DNA of 64,000 bases from positions 1-64,000 of the forward strand of contig DBHR01000116.1 of the NCBI GenBank assembly GCA_002296225.1, given 5' to 3'. The translations under genes and the position numbers were made by a program. Positions within the stretch are counted from its first letter, which is position 1, and every line of letters starts with the position of its first letter. The DNA comes from Acidobacteria bacterium UBA823. Lineage in GTDB: Bacteria > Acidobacteriota > Vicinamibacteria > Vicinamibacterales > UBA823. Below the pieces are notes generated by a model, which ran no database searches, was not told the origin of the DNA, and worked only from the letters and a program-made list of their open reading frames with translations. Shown here piece by piece: positions 52,325-62,414 of this stretch.

Positions 52325-53110
52325 TTAGCGTTCGTCGGTGGCGGGGTGTCTAGCGAGTTGGATCAACATGCCAATACTCAAGGGTACGATCAGCACCGAA
52401 ACGAACTGCGACGTCGACAGAGCGTCAAAGACCATCCCTCTAGGATCGCCGCGGTAGAACTCAGTAACGAAGCGCGAGATGCCGTATAGCAGAATGTATA
52501 GCCAGAACGTCCGGCCCGGAAATCTCCGGCCGCGCTGCTCTGTGCCCAGCAGGATCAGCAAGATACTAAATTCGGCGAACGACTCGTATAGCTGCGTCGG
52601 ATGGAGGTGGACGCCGAGCGGTGTACCCACGTTGGTTGCGGCGAACGCGTTCGTGAAGACGATGCCCCACGGCGCATCGGTGGGGCGGCCGTAGCAGCAA
52701 CCCGCCATCAAGCAGCCGAGTCGACCGATGGCATGCCCCAGCGCAATGCCAGGGGCGAAGGCATCACAGGCCGTCCAGGTGGACATCCGGTGGCGTCGCA
52801 AGTACCACCAGGAGACCGGTACGGCAAGGAGAAGCCCTCCGTAGAAGACTCCACCCGCTCGCACGAGCGATAACAGCCGACCCGCGCTCTGGGAGTAGTA
52901 GTCAAATTCTACGACGAACAGCATCAGCTTGGCACCGAGCAGCGCCGAAATGATAATCAGGATTCCCAGGTCCATCACCCGGTTTGGGTCGAGCCCTCGC
53001 CTCGTAGAGCGCAATATAGCGAGCTTCAAGCCGACTAGGTAGGCGGTCGCGAGGAGGACGCCGTAGCTATAGATGGGGATTGGACCAAGCTCAAGAAGCG
53101 TCGGGTACAT
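52325..53110 (-). CDS. lgt: Prolipoprotein diacylglyceryl transferase
   Basis: Lgt attaches diacylglycerol to the lipobox Cys, the first step of lipoprotein maturation. The start at 53110 (MYPTLLELGPIPIYSYGVLL) gives 261 residues; the frame to 53257 extends antisense over lspA. Conserved segments are GGVFYGGLLLAV, APGIALGHAIGRLGCLMAGCCYG and HPTQLYES. It overlaps the 3' end of lspA by 20 nt, so both steps of lipoprotein processing are encoded together. Confidence 0.95.
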   Translation of the reverse strand: MYPTLLELGPIPIYSYGVLLATAYLVGLKLAILRSTRRGLDPNRVMDLGILIIISALLGAKLMLFVVEFDYYSQSAGRLLSLVRAGGVFYGGLLLAVPVSWWYLRRHRMSTWTACDAFAPGIALGHAIGRLGCLMAGCCYGRPTDAPWGIVFTNAFAATNVGTPLGVHLHPTQLYESFAEFSILLILLGTEQRGRRFPGRTFWLYILLYGISRFVTEFYRGDPRGMVFDALSTSQFVSVLIVPLSIGMLIQLARHPATDER

Positions 53111-53636
53111 CGTGGTGTCTCGTGTCGAGCGTATCGACGAGTAGGCAGCTCGCGCCGATCGTGATCGCCGAATCCGCGATATTGAATGCCCAGAAGTGAC
53201 GCATACCCCAGTACACGTCGACAAAATCGGTGACGTGGCCGATGGCGATGCGATCAATTAGGTTGCCGAAAGCTCCACCGACAATCAATGCCAAACCGAC
53301 CTGCGCGGCAGTGCTGTGAGAGGTGGACCGTACGGCGTAGACCCCCAGGGTGACCAGCGCTAGCAGGGCCACTCCCGTCATGACCACCGGCTTAAACGGA
53401 AAGTTTGCCGCGTTGAGGATACCGAATGCCGCGCCCGTGTTCTGGACGTGAGTAAGGTTTACGAAGCCCGGGATTAGGCTGATGCTGTCGTGAGGCGATA
53501 CGAACTCTCGGACGAACGCCTTGCTGAGCTGGTCTGCGCCGACGATGCTGCCCACCACGATGAACGTTGAACGTCGTATGTGGCCGAGCCACGATGTGCC
53601 CACGGATGGTTCGATTGGGACAGGCGTCATCGTCAT
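53091..53636 (-). CDS. lspA: Lipoprotein signal peptidase (signal peptidase II)
   Basis: LspA cleaves the signal peptide from lipidated prolipoproteins. The 181-residue membrane protein has VGADQLSKAFVREF, LTHVQNTGAAFGIL, GGAFGNLIDRIAIGHVTDFVDV (catalytic Asp) and FNIADSAITIGA (second catalytic Asp). It follows ileS by 15 nt, the usual ileS-lspA order. Confidence 0.96.
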   Translation of the reverse strand: MTMTPVPIEPSVGTSWLGHIRRSTFIVVGSIVGADQLSKAFVREFVSPHDSISLIPGFVNLTHVQNTGAAFGILNAANFPFKPVVMTGVALLALVTLGVYAVRSTSHSTAAQVGLALIVGGAFGNLIDRIAIGHVTDFVDVYWGMRHFWAFNIADSAITIGASCLLVDTLDTRHHDVPDAS

Positions 53637-53651
53637 GTCGTGGTCATGTCG

Positions 53652-56477
53652 TTAGGTGCAATGGCCGTTCGCCAGGCCCACCATCTCGACGCAGCGACCG
53701 CAGATAGGGCCTTCGCGATTTGGCTGGTTGGCCACCGAAGGCACGTAGCGCCAGCAACGCTCGCATTTGATTCCGTCGGCACGGTCGACCTCAATCGCGA
53801 GCATCTCACCCGCGACCGGCCCGTCAGCCGTAGGTGGCGCTTGCCCGGACTCGACTTGCGTCTGCGCGATGAACAGGGTCGGCAGCTCATCCCGATACCG
53901 TTCGAGCAGATTGAGCGTATCACCCCTTGCCTGAAGTCGAACGCACGCTTCAAGGGAGGTGCCGACCGTCTTTTTCTTGCGCAGAACTTCGATCCTGGCG
54001 TTTACCGCTTCGCGAATCTTGATCAGACGCTCCCAGCGTTGCACGAGCTCGGCGTCGATGAGCTCGTCGAGCCCGGACGGAAAGTCGGCAAGATGTACAG
54101 AGATGTCGCGGGAGCCGGGTAGCACCTTCCAGACTTCGTCGGCCGTGACGGGCAATATCGGGGCGATCAATCGCGCCAAGCCATCGGCCATCCGGAAGAT
54201 TGCAGTTTGGGCGGACCGGCGGGCAGGGTGTGCCGCTGCGAACGTGTACAGACGGTCCTTCGCGACGTCGATATAAAGCGCGCTCAGGTCGACAGTCAGA
54301 AATCCGTTGAGTGTATGAAAGATCGTCTGAAAATCGTACCCGTTGTAGGCCGAAACGACCCGCTTGGCCATGTCGGCATAGCGCGCGAGCTCAAACCGGT
54401 CGAACTCTTCCAGTCGGTTGGTTGGCACAGTGTCCGACTCTGGATGGAAGTCATGCAGGTTAGCTACGAGAATCCGTAGCGTGTTGCGGATCTTGCGGTA
54501 AGCTTCGACGACTCGCGCGAGAATTTCCTTTCCAATTCTCACGTCTTCCCGATAGTCGACCATCGAGACCCACAGTCGTAGGATCTCCGCTCCGCTTTCT
54601 TCGATGATGGCCTGTGGAGCGATGTCGTTGCCCAGAGACTTCGACATTTTACGGCCTGCTTCATCGACGACGAATCCATGTGTAATCACCTGACGGTACG
54701 GTGCCTGGCCCCGCGTACCCAGTCCGACTAGGAGTGAACTGTGAAACCAGCCTCGGTACTGGTCGCTTCCCTCAAGGTAGATCTCGGCCGGCCACCCGAG
54801 CTGCCGGTCGTCGAGGACGGCCTCATGACTCGAGCCAGAGTCAAACCAGACATCCAGAATGTCTCGCTCACGTTCGAAGTCCGCGCCGCCGCATTTGGCA
54901 CATGTTTGCTCTGGCGGAACGAATTCTGACAAGTCGCGTTCATACCAGGCATCAGCACCATGGGTTTCGAATACTTTGGCGGCGCGATCGGTCAGCGCCT
55001 TTGTCAGTACGGCTTCACCGCACTTCGTACAATAGACGGCAGGAATCGGTACCCCCCAGGATCGCTGACGGGAGATGCACCAGTCGGGGCGGTATGCCAG
55101 CATGTTGTGGATCCGCTCTTGACCCCAAGTAGGAAACCACTGGACCTCTTGGATAGCGTCCAGTGCGCGTTGTCGGAGTTCTACCGTCTCCATCCCGATG
55201 AACCACTGGGATGTTGCCAGGAAGATGACGGGGTGTCGGCAGCGCCAGCAATGAGGATAGCTGTGTTCCAGTTGAGATCGGTGCCATAACCTTCCGGAGT
55301 CGGCCAGAGCGTCTTCGATCTTCGGGTTTGCGTCGAAGACACGCATACCGGCGAACGTCTCAACCGTATCGTCGAATTGTCCACCGGAGTCGACCGGGGC
55401 GTACGTTTCGAGACCATACTTCACCCCGGTGGTGAAGTCGTCGGCGCCGTGACCCGGCGCCGTGTGTACGATTCCCGTTCCTTGCTCTAGCGTCACGTAA
55501 TTCCCTAGAACCCCGACCGATGGTCGGTCATAGAGCGGATGCTGGAAACTGAGACCCTCGAGCTCACACCCTTTTACGACGGCGAGACGGTCGGTCAGGT
55601 GTCGCCCGATGTCGGTCGCTATGCGATCCGATATCGCATCGGCGACGATGACCGTGTTACAGGTGCTGTTGGCATCAGTGGAGTAGAAGCCGTAGTCGAG
55701 GTCGGGATGAAATGCGACCGCCAGATTCGACGGGATGGTCCAGGGCGTTGTCGTCCAGATGAGGGCAGATACAGAGCGCCCTGCAAGGGCCGGCAGTTTG
55801 GCGGCGAGTTCCGCAGCGGCCTCCTGCGCCATCGGGAACTCCACGTAGATCGACGGCGAGGTATGCAGCTCATATTCGACTTCGGCTTCTGCTAGTGCGG
55901 TCTGGCAGTGGGTACACCAGTGGACCGGCTTCTTGCCTCGGTAGACCATGTCCTGCTCAACGAATCTACCCAGCGCTCGGACGATCGCGGCCTGGTAGCG
56001 AAAGGCCATCGTCAAGTAGGGTTTCGACCACGCTCCGAGGACGCCGAGGCGCCTAAAGTCCTCACGTTGCACGTCGACGTACGTCTCAGCGTAAACGCGA
56101 CACGCCCGTCGGAGCTCGGAGGTAGTCATGTCGTGTTTCTTGGGGCCTAGCTCTCGCTCCACCATGAGTTCAATCGGGAGTCCGTGACAATCCCAGCCGG
56201 GCACGTAGGGGCTGTCGAACCCGGCCATCGTTTTTGCCCGTACGACGAAGTCCTTTAGAATCTTGTTAAGGGCCGTGCCGATGTGGATGCGGCCATTAGC
56301 GTACGGTGGGCCGTCATGTAGCACGCATTTCGGCGCGCCAGTGCGGCGTGCCCGGATTCGTTCATAGAGTCCTATTTCGTCCCAGCGTGAAATGGCTCCG
56401 GGCTCGGCCTTCTGCAGGCTCGCTTTCATCGGGAACTCGGTCCGCGGGAGGTTGAGAGTAGACTTCCAGTTGGCCAT
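53652..56477 (-). CDS. ileS: Isoleucyl-tRNA synthetase
   Basis: It charges tRNA-Ile and edits valine. The start at 56477 (MANWKSTLNLPRTEFPMKAS) gives 941 residues; the frame to 56858 adds unrelated sequence that is antisense to the M16 gene. The class I HIGH signature is in GPPYANGRIHIGTALNK and the KMSKS loop is in GRKMSKSLGN. The C-terminal zinc ribbon reads CERCWRYVPS and CGRCVEM, which marks the common bacterial type. The gene precedes lspA. Confidence 0.97.
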   Translation of the reverse strand: MANWKSTLNLPRTEFPMKASLQKAEPGAISRWDEIGLYERIRARRTGAPKCVLHDGPPYANGRIHIGTALNKILKDFVVRAKTMAGFDSPYVPGWDCHGLPIELMVERELGPKKHDMTTSELRRACRVYAETYVDVQREDFRRLGVLGAWSKPYLTMAFRYQAAIVRALGRFVEQDMVYRGKKPVHWCTHCQTALAEAEVEYELHTSPSIYVEFPMAQEAAAELAAKLPALAGRSVSALIWTTTPWTIPSNLAVAFHPDLDYGFYSTDANSTCNTVIVADAISDRIATDIGRHLTDRLAVVKGCELEGLSFQHPLYDRPSVGVLGNYVTLEQGTGIVHTAPGHGADDFTTGVKYGLETYAPVDSGGQFDDTVETFAGMRVFDANPKIEDALADSGRLWHRSQLEHSYPHCWRCRHPVIFLATSQWFIGMETVELRQRALDAIQEVQWFPTWGQERIHNMLAYRPDWCISRQRSWGVPIPAVYCTKCGEAVLTKALTDRAAKVFETHGADAWYERDLSEFVPPEQTCAKCGGADFERERDILDVWFDSGSSHEAVLDDRQLGWPAEIYLEGSDQYRGWFHSSLLVGLGTRGQAPYRQVITHGFVVDEAGRKMSKSLGNDIAPQAIIEESGAEILRLWVSMVDYREDVRIGKEILARVVEAYRKIRNTLRILVANLHDFHPESDTVPTNRLEEFDRFELARYADMAKRVVSAYNGYDFQTIFHTLNGFLTVDLSALYIDVAKDRLYTFAAAHPARRSAQTAIFRMADGLARLIAPILPVTADEVWKVLPGSRDISVHLADFPSGLDELIDAELVQRWERLIKIREAVNARIEVLRKKKTVGTSLEACVRLQARGDTLNLLERYRDELPTLFIAQTQVESGQAPPTADGPVAGEMLAIEVDRADGIKCERCWRYVPSVANQPNREGPICGRCVEMVGLANGHCT

Positions 56478-56631
56478 GAGGCGTTGTCTGCTACTTGGGT
56501 TCGGTTCGTGCTGCCGCAAGAAGTGGCTGGCGGATGCGCCGCACACTTGAGGATTGTAGTGCAATTCAACGACCCGACACCGGACCGATGTCTGGTCAAG
56601 AGCGGATTTGTGTGATCGCTTCATGATCTCT

Positions 56632-57978
56632 ATGCGTGATAAGGCACCCGTGCCGACCGTCCGCTCAACGGTGCTCGATAACGGACTGACCGTGCTGGTA
56701 CAGGAGCAACATGCTGCGCCACTGGCCTCGGTCTGGTGCTGGTATCGCGTTGGTTCGAAGGACGAACTCCCCGGTTCGACCGGCATCTCGCACTGGGTGG
56801 AGCATATGAATTTCAAGGGAACGACCAACATCCCTCGAGACCAGGTCAAAGGGATCATCGAGCGGCACGGTGGGTCTTGGAACGGCTACACGTGGATCGA
56901 CCAAACCACCTACATGGAGACCGCAGCTAGTCATGCCCTAGACCGCATGCTCTTCATCGAATCGGAACGGATGTCGAACTGCCTGTACGAACCGGCTGAG
57001 TGTGAGTCGGAGCGTACCGTGATCATTTCTGAACTCCAGGGTGGTGAAAATGATCCCGAGCAATTGCTGGATGTTGAGGTCACGGCGACGGCGTTCAAGG
57101 CGCATCCGTATCGGCATCCGACTATCGGCTGGATCGGCGATCTGCAAAGGATGAGCCGGGACGATCTCTATACCTACTACAAACGTTTCTATGTGCCGAA
57201 CAACGCCACGCTCGTCATCGTGGGCGACATACTGGCGGACGACGCGTTCCGCCTGGCCGAGCAGCGATTTGGGGCGATTCCAAGCGTGTCACTTGGCGAT
57301 CGGACGCGGACGCAAGAACCAGTCCAGACGGGTGAGCGCCGCCTGACGCTTACGCGAGAGGGCTCCATGGCGTATTGCAAGATGGCATATCACGCGCCGG
57401 CCGTCGATGATTCTGACTTCGCGCCGATGCTGTTGCTCGATGCCGTTCTAACGGGTGCGAAAGGTGTGAATCTCTGGTCGAGCTTTGAAGGACAAGCGCC
57501 GCAGCGCACCGCGCGCCTGTATCGTGCGTTGGTTGACGGCGGCCTGGCCTCGAGTGTCGAAGGGACGCTGCTGCCGACACAAGATCCGTTCCTCTACACG
57601 GTGTCGGTGGAGGCCACGGCTGGTACGGCCCTCTCGTCAGTCGAGGCAGAGGCGCTTAGCGTGCTCGATCGCATACGAACGGACGGAGTCACCGAAACCG
57701 AGTTGGAGCGGGCTAAACGGCAATTCCGGGCGCGGTTGGTTTTTGAGACCGACAGCGTCACCAATATCGCCCACCAACTTGGCTATTTCACCACGGTGGC
57801 CACCCTTGACCTCTATCACGACCTACCTCGACGGGTCGCAGTGGCGACGGTTGAGCAGGTAGGTGAAGTTGCACGCCGTTATCTCGTGCCAAGCAACCGG
57901 ACGATTGGGTGGTTCCAACCCTTGAATCATGAGGGCGAGCATTCGCCGCTCGTGGTTTCGGGGTTAAGGCGAAGATAA
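56632..57978 (+). CDS. M16-family metallopeptidase, catalytic subunit
   Basis: It is a pitrilysin/PqqL-type zinc peptidase. The inverted zinc motif HxxEH is intact (HWVEHMNFKGT), with the downstream Glu ligand in VIISELQGGEN. The frame begins at 56608 with several possible starts (56608, 56623, 56632); the ATG at 56632 (MRDKAPVPTVRS) is tentative and gives 448 residues. It is followed 2 nt later by a second M16 gene that lacks the zinc motif, so the two should form the usual active/inactive heterodimer. Confidence 0.9.
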   Translation: MRDKAPVPTVRSTVLDNGLTVLVQEQHAAPLASVWCWYRVGSKDELPGSTGISHWVEHMNFKGTTNIPRDQVKGIIERHGGSWNGYTWIDQTTYMETAASHALDRMLFIESERMSNCLYEPAECESERTVIISELQGGENDPEQLLDVEVTATAFKAHPYRHPTIGWIGDLQRMSRDDLYTYYKRFYVPNNATLVIVGDILADDAFRLAEQRFGAIPSVSLGDRTRTQEPVQTGERRLTLTREGSMAYCKMAYHAPAVDDSDFAPMLLLDAVLTGAKGVNLWSSFEGQAPQRTARLYRALVDGGLASSVEGTLLPTQDPFLYTVSVEATAGTALSSVEAEALSVLDRIRTDGVTETELERAKRQFRARLVFETDSVTNIAHQLGYFTTVATLDLYHDLPRRVAVATVEQVGEVARRYLVPSNRTIGWFQPLNHEGEHSPLVVSGLRRR

Positions 57979-57980
57979 CC

Positions 57981-59267
57981 ATGTCGAAAAACGGGCTAAC
58001 ACCGGTCCGTACGGCGCTGCCTAACGGCGTCGTTGTGCTGGTGCAGTCCACCAAGACCCAGCCGGCGGTAGCGATCAACTTTGCGATGGTGTCCGGTAGT
58101 GTCTGCGACTCGGCGGATCACATCGGGATAGCGAATTTCGTTGCGCACGTCATCGACCGAGGTACATCCTCCCGCTCTGCGGAGGCTCTGGCCGAGGCGT
58201 TCGACAACCGAGGTCTCTCGTTCGCCGTGCGGGCGTCGAGACACCGCATGATTCTGGCGTGCAACTGTCTCACCGATGACTTTGAGATGGTCTTGGAACT
58301 GGTCGCCGATATCGCGCAACATCCGAGTTTTCCAGACCGAGAAGTTGGCAAGCGTCGAGTCGAGATCGAAACGGCCATCCGACGCGACGCGGACAGTTCA
58401 GCCGAGGCAGCCGACGATCTTGTTAGGGCGCTGATCTATGGGGAGTTGCATCCGTACGGGCGACGCGTCAGCGGCACGTTGGACTCGCTTGGTCGAATCG
58501 ATCGAACAGCGCTCATCGACTTCCATCGAATCCGATGTGTGCCGAAGGGTGCGACGCTGACCATTGCCGGGGACGTCAACCCTTCGGCTGTGACCGATAC
58601 CGTGAGTCGCCTGTTTGGTGACTGGTCGGCGGATCCGCCAGTGCCTGTGTCGTTGCCGCCCGTGCCCGAGGCCAACGGCCGCCGACGTGCTGTCCGGCAG
58701 CTGCCCGGAAAGGTGCAGGCCGACATCGCCTACGGGTTTACTGGGGTTGCCAGATCCGACCCTCGGTACCATGGCTTCAGGATCATGAACAACGTGCTGG
58801 GGCAGTTTGGGCTTGGTGGTCGTTTGGGCAACACGATCCGCGAGCGTCAGGGGATGGCGTACTACGTCTTCAGCGGGCTTGAGGCGAACATCGGTCCAGG
58901 TCCGCTGATCGTCCGCGCAGGCGTCAGCCCCGCCAATGTAGACCGAGCGATCGCCTCGATTGACGACGAGGTCGGTAAGATGGGTGCTGATGGAGTGACC
59001 GACCAAGAATTGACCGACGCCAAGCAGTTTTTGGTCGGCTCGATCCCGCGGATGCTCGAGACGAACGCGATGATCGCGACATTCCTACAGAACTCGGAAC
59101 AGTTTGACCTGGGCATGGACTACGACGCGCGGCTCCCCGGATTGTTCGAGGCCGTCACGCTCGACGATGTTTGCGACGCTGCCGAAAGTCTCTTGGCGCC
59201 TGACCGTGCTTCAATTGCCATTGCCGGCCCAATCGACGAGGATGTTGAAGGCGCTGTCTCCCCATGA
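57981..59267 (+). CDS. M16-family peptidase-like protein, non-catalytic subunit
   Basis: The 428-residue protein has the M16 fold, but the HxxEH site reads NFVAH (IANFVAHVIDRG), so the first His and the Glu are lost. It keeps the R/Y element of the partner subunit in IRERQGMAYYVFSGLEA. With the upstream catalytic gene it would form an M16B heterodimer (as in PqqFG-like or mitochondrial MPP pairs). Substrates are unknown; a periplasmic signal was not seen. Confidence 0.88.
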   Translation: MSKNGLTPVRTALPNGVVVLVQSTKTQPAVAINFAMVSGSVCDSADHIGIANFVAHVIDRGTSSRSAEALAEAFDNRGLSFAVRASRHRMILACNCLTDDFEMVLELVADIAQHPSFPDREVGKRRVEIETAIRRDADSSAEAADDLVRALIYGELHPYGRRVSGTLDSLGRIDRTALIDFHRIRCVPKGATLTIAGDVNPSAVTDTVSRLFGDWSADPPVPVSLPPVPEANGRRRAVRQLPGKVQADIAYGFTGVARSDPRYHGFRIMNNVLGQFGLGGRLGNTIRERQGMAYYVFSGLEANIGPGPLIVRAGVSPANVDRAIASIDDEVGKMGADGVTDQELTDAKQFLVGSIPRMLETNAMIATFLQNSEQFDLGMDYDARLPGLFEAVTLDDVCDAAESLLAPDRASIAIAGPIDEDVEGAVSP

Positions 59268-60094
59268 TGCTGAGCCGATCCCTCCGGTTTCGCGATCTCC
59301 AGACGTTGGACGAACTGCGGCGTGTGGTTGAGCTCGAGAAAATTGTCTGGGAGTACACCGATGGGGAAGACGTAGTGCCGGTGCCGATTCTGGCGATAAC
59401 CGTCAAGCGTGGAGGGATTCTGATAGGCGCGTTCGATGGGTCTGACGCGATCGTGGGATTTGTCTATTCCTTGCCGGGACTGAAGTCCGGCTGTTTGATT
59501 CAGTGGTCGCATATGCTCGGCGTGGTCGCCGCCTACCGCAACGCCGGCCTTGGCCGATCACTCAAGCTCGAGCAGCGGCAGCGCGCGCTCGCGATGGGCA
59601 TCGAAGTCATCGAGTGGACGTTCGATCCAATGCAGGCGCTGAATGCGCACCTCAACCTGACGAAGCTGGGCGCTGTTGTAGTCGAGTACGAGAAAAATAT
59701 TTACGGTGAATCCAGCAGCCCGCTCCACCGCGGCACCCCGACGGACCGTTTTGTAGCAGTGTGGAACTTGAAATCGTCACGCGTAGCGGCGCGGCTCGCT
59801 GGGGGCCCCGGCGACGTGCCCCAGCTTGGTGAAATACCGTTGATAAACGAGACCCGTGTTGCTAACTCTTGGCTGACCTGCGGGGCATGGAACTCGAAGC
59901 TTGAGGATGCTCGCCTGCGGGTTGAAATTCCGTTCGATTTTGGGAAGATGCAGCGCTCATCACCTGATGTGGCGAGCGACTGGCGGACGGCCAGCCGGGA
60001 CATTTTTTTGACCTACATGGCCCGCGGCTATCGGGTGGTGGAGTTTGCCTTAGACCACACGGCCGGCCGTGGCTGGTATGTACTAGAGCGGTAA
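59264..60094 (+). CDS. GNAT-superfamily acetyltransferase-like protein (COG3375 type)
   Basis: The 276-residue protein has a GNAT core (GFVYSLPGLKSGCLIQWSHMLGV, then YRNAGLGRSLKLEQRQRALAMG and WTFDPMQALNAHLNLTKLGA) with a C-terminal extension (IPFDFGKMQRS, DIFLTYMARGYRVVEFALD). The layout resembles the COG3375 family, whose members are often found beside NSAR-type enolases and have been proposed as amino-acid N-acyltransferases. Its start overlaps the stop of the M16 gene (ATGA). Confidence 0.8.
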   Translation: MMLSRSLRFRDLQTLDELRRVVELEKIVWEYTDGEDVVPVPILAITVKRGGILIGAFDGSDAIVGFVYSLPGLKSGCLIQWSHMLGVVAAYRNAGLGRSLKLEQRQRALAMGIEVIEWTFDPMQALNAHLNLTKLGAVVVEYEKNIYGESSSPLHRGTPTDRFVAVWNLKSSRVAARLAGGPGDVPQLGEIPLINETRVANSWLTCGAWNSKLEDARLRVEIPFDFGKMQRSSPDVASDWRTASRDIFLTYMARGYRVVEFALDHTAGRGWYVLER

Positions 60095-60115
60095 CAGCCT
60101 AGGGAGTTTCGATGC

Positions 60116-60460
60116 CTATCCTGGCGGCCACGCGAGTGTGCGTCCGCCGAGCAGGTGCAGGTGGATGTGAAAAACGGTCTGGCCCGCTTCACGATTGCAA
60201 TTGAAGACCGTACGATATCCAGCCTCGGCGATACCGCGCTCCTTGGCAAGTGCCGCGGCGCGCCAGACCATCTCGCCGACGAGTCCGTGATCCTCAGGCG
60301 CGAGGTCGTTGAGGGTTGCCACGTGTCGGCGCGGCACGATCAGGATGTGCGTCGGCGCCCGTGGGCTGATGTCCTCGAACGCCACGAGGCGATCATCCTC
60401 GTACAAGATTGTTGTTGGTAGTTTGCCTGCAACGATACGGCAGAACAGGCATTCGCTCAT
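60116..60460 (-). CDS. HIT-family nucleotide-binding protein
   Basis: The 114-residue protein is a HIT-family (Hint/HinT-like) hydrolase. It begins CLFCRIVAGKLPTT with a CxxC, carries YEDDRLVAFEDISPRAPTHILIVPRRHV, and has the histidine triad HIHLHLLGG near the end. It probably hydrolyses AMP-lysine-type phosphoramidates. The start overlaps the stop of prmC (ATGA). Confidence 0.94.
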   Translation of the reverse strand: MSECLFCRIVAGKLPTTILYEDDRLVAFEDISPRAPTHILIVPRRHVATLNDLAPEDHGLVGEMVWRAAALAKERGIAEAGYRTVFNCNREAGQTVFHIHLHLLGGRTLAWPPG

Positions 60461-61317
60461 CGGCTATCCCGGTATGCTGCCACTCCAATGCGAGGCAGCC
60501 CTTGTAAATCTCGGACGACTTTCGGGTCGGAGAGGCCGCTCATTGCAATGATCTGCCTAAATGCCGTTTCCTGATTGCATCCGAACTCCACTACGAGTAG
60601 GCCATCGTCAACGAGTGCCACGCCAGCCTCCGCCACGAGCGCGCGTAGCGGCACCGCGCCGTCGCTGCCGCCATTCAGTGCGAGGTGCGGCTCGTGATCT
60701 CGGATCTCAGGCTCTAGGTGTTGAATCGCGAGGGCCGAGACGTAGGGCGGGTTTGACACGATGAGGTCAACGGGCCCGGAGAATCCAGCCAACAGGCTGC
60801 CGTGTCGCCAATCGATATGTTCGGCGACGCCGTGGCGGGTGGCGTTCGCCCGCGCCACCTCCAGCGCTGCTTGAGAGGTGTCCGTGGCGATGACCGTCAT
60901 GGCTGGCAGTTCGATGGCCAGCGCGACGGCGATACAGCCTGACCCGGTACCCACGTCAACGAGGGTGCCGCTTTTCGACCGGTCGGGTCTGAGGGTAAGG
61001 ACAGTTTCGATAAGAAACTCTGTTTCGGGTCTGGGAATTAGGACGTCCGGTGTTACGCGGAATTCCAGTCCCCAAAATTCGCGTTGGCCCGTCAAGTGGG
61101 CCAATGGTTCTCGCTGCGCGCGGCGCGCGACCAAAGCTTCGTATCGCGCGTCGAATCTCCGATCGACGTCGCGGTGGCGTTCGGTGAAATAGGTTGCGCG
61201 GTCCCAACCGAGAAGGTGGCGGGCGAGTACTTCCGCGTCGAGTCCAGCTTCCCCGGGACGGATGCCAGACTCAATCAGACGTGCGCGTGCGGTGTACACC
61301 CTAGAGGAGATACTCAT
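60457..61317 (-). CDS. prmC: Release factor glutamine methyltransferase
   Basis: PrmC methylates the GGQ glutamine of release factors. The 286-residue protein has an N-terminal helical domain, LLGWDRATYF, the SAM-binding VDVGTGSGCIAVALA and the catalytic NPPY motif in VSNPPYVSAL, followed by a C-terminal region typical of HemK. It overlaps the prfA stop (ATGA), the usual prfA-prmC pairing. Confidence 0.95.
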   Translation of the reverse strand: MSISSRVYTARARLIESGIRPGEAGLDAEVLARHLLGWDRATYFTERHRDVDRRFDARYEALVARRAQREPLAHLTGQREFWGLEFRVTPDVLIPRPETEFLIETVLTLRPDRSKSGTLVDVGTGSGCIAVALAIELPAMTVIATDTSQAALEVARANATRHGVAEHIDWRHGSLLAGFSGPVDLIVSNPPYVSALAIQHLEPEIRDHEPHLALNGGSDGAVPLRALVAEAGVALVDDGLLVVEFGCNQETAFRQIIAMSGLSDPKVVRDLQGLPRIGVAAYRDSR

Positions 61318-62414
61318 GGTTCTGAGGATATCTCCTGGGCGTGTTTGAGTTTCTCGGACTGGAAGTGGGTCACGACCTGCTCGATTAACTCCGTTAGATT
61401 TCCGTTCAACACATCGGCAAGCCGATGCGTCGTGAAATTAATCCGATGATCCGTGATCCGGTTTTGCGGGAAGTTGTATGTGCGGATCTTTTCTGAGCGT
61501 TCTCCAGTGCCAACCTGAGTGCGACGATCTTGGGCGATGGCCTCTTGTTGTTTTTGCAGCTCAAGTTCGTAGAGCCTGGAGCGAAGCACTTTCATCGCCT
61601 TCGCTTTATTCTTGATCTGTGACTTCTCGTCCTGCTGCGACACTACGATGCCAGTCGGCAGGTGTGTCACTCGCACGGCTGAGTAAGTTGTGTTGACACT
61701 TTGCCCGCCCGGGCCGCTCGAGCAGAACGTGTCGATACGCAGTTCCTTGGGATCGATTTGAATATCGACGTCCTCGGCTTCTGGAAGCACCGCGACGGTC
61801 GCTGTTGATGTGTGAATCCGGCCGCTAGTTTCGGTTGTGGGCACACGCTGCACGCGGTGCACGCCGCTTTCATACCTCAGCTGACTGTAGACGCGCTGTC
61901 CTTCAATGATCGCGATGACCTCCTTCAAGCCACCTACGCCAGTTTCGTTGATGGACATGACGTCGATGTGCCAGCCTTGGCTCTCGGCGAACCGGCTGTA
62001 CATCCGGAAAAGATTAGCGCCGAAGATCCCGGCTTCGTCTCCGCCCGTTCCAGCTCGAATTTCCAAGATCACGTTTTTCTCATCGTTCGGGTCCTTGGGA
62101 ACAAGGAGCGCTTTGATGTCGGCGAGCAAGGTTTCCTGACTTGAGCGCAGGAGGCGAAGCTCTTGCGCCGCCAGATCACGCATCTCGCCCTCGCCTGTGT
62201 CTACGAGTTCCTGTGCCTGACCGATTTCGGTCAACACACCCTTGTACTTACGAACTTTCTCGACAATCGGCTCAATGTCGGCGAGCGCCTTGGCGTGTTT
62301 GCGGTACTCCGCGGGATCAGATTCACCGCTTAAATCGCTGATGCGCCGCATCAGTTCGTCGTACCGATCTTCGACCGCATTCAACTTGTCAAACATAGCC
62401 GGGTCCAGTGTCAC
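61314..62414 (-). CDS. prfA: Peptide chain release factor 1
   Basis: RF1 ends translation at UAA and UAG. The 366-residue protein has the recognition-domain PxT-like region (VPTTETSGRIHTS), the GGQ motif in SGPGGQSVNTTYSAVR, and a C-terminal region (NRITDHRINFTTHRLADVLNG). The GTG start overlaps the moaD stop (GTGA); an ATG at 62396 is an alternative. It is the target of PrmC encoded next. Confidence 0.96.
   Translation of the reverse strand: MTLDPAMFDKLNAVEDRYDELMRRISDLSGESDPAEYRKHAKALADIEPIVEKVRKYKGVLTEIGQAQELVDTGEGEMRDLAAQELRLLRSSQETLLADIKALLVPKDPNDEKNVILEIRAGTGGDEAGIFGANLFRMYSRFAESQGWHIDVMSINETGVGGLKEVIAIIEGQRVYSQLRYESGVHRVQRVPTTETSGRIHTSTATVAVLPEAEDVDIQIDPKELRIDTFCSSGPGGQSVNTTYSAVRVTHLPTGIVVSQQDEKSQIKNKAKAMKVLRSRLYELELQKQQEAIAQDRRTQVGTGERSEKIRTYNFPQNRITDHRINFTTHRLADVLNGNLTELIEQVVTHFQSEKLKHAQEISSEP

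Noticed and set aside
53111..53257. N-terminal extension of Lgt frame
   Set aside because: Ser/Arg-rich and antisense-like over lspA; the conserved Lgt start is at 53110.
56478..56858. N-terminal extension of IleS frame
   Set aside because: The conserved IleS start is at 56477; the extension is antisense to the M16 gene and has no domain.
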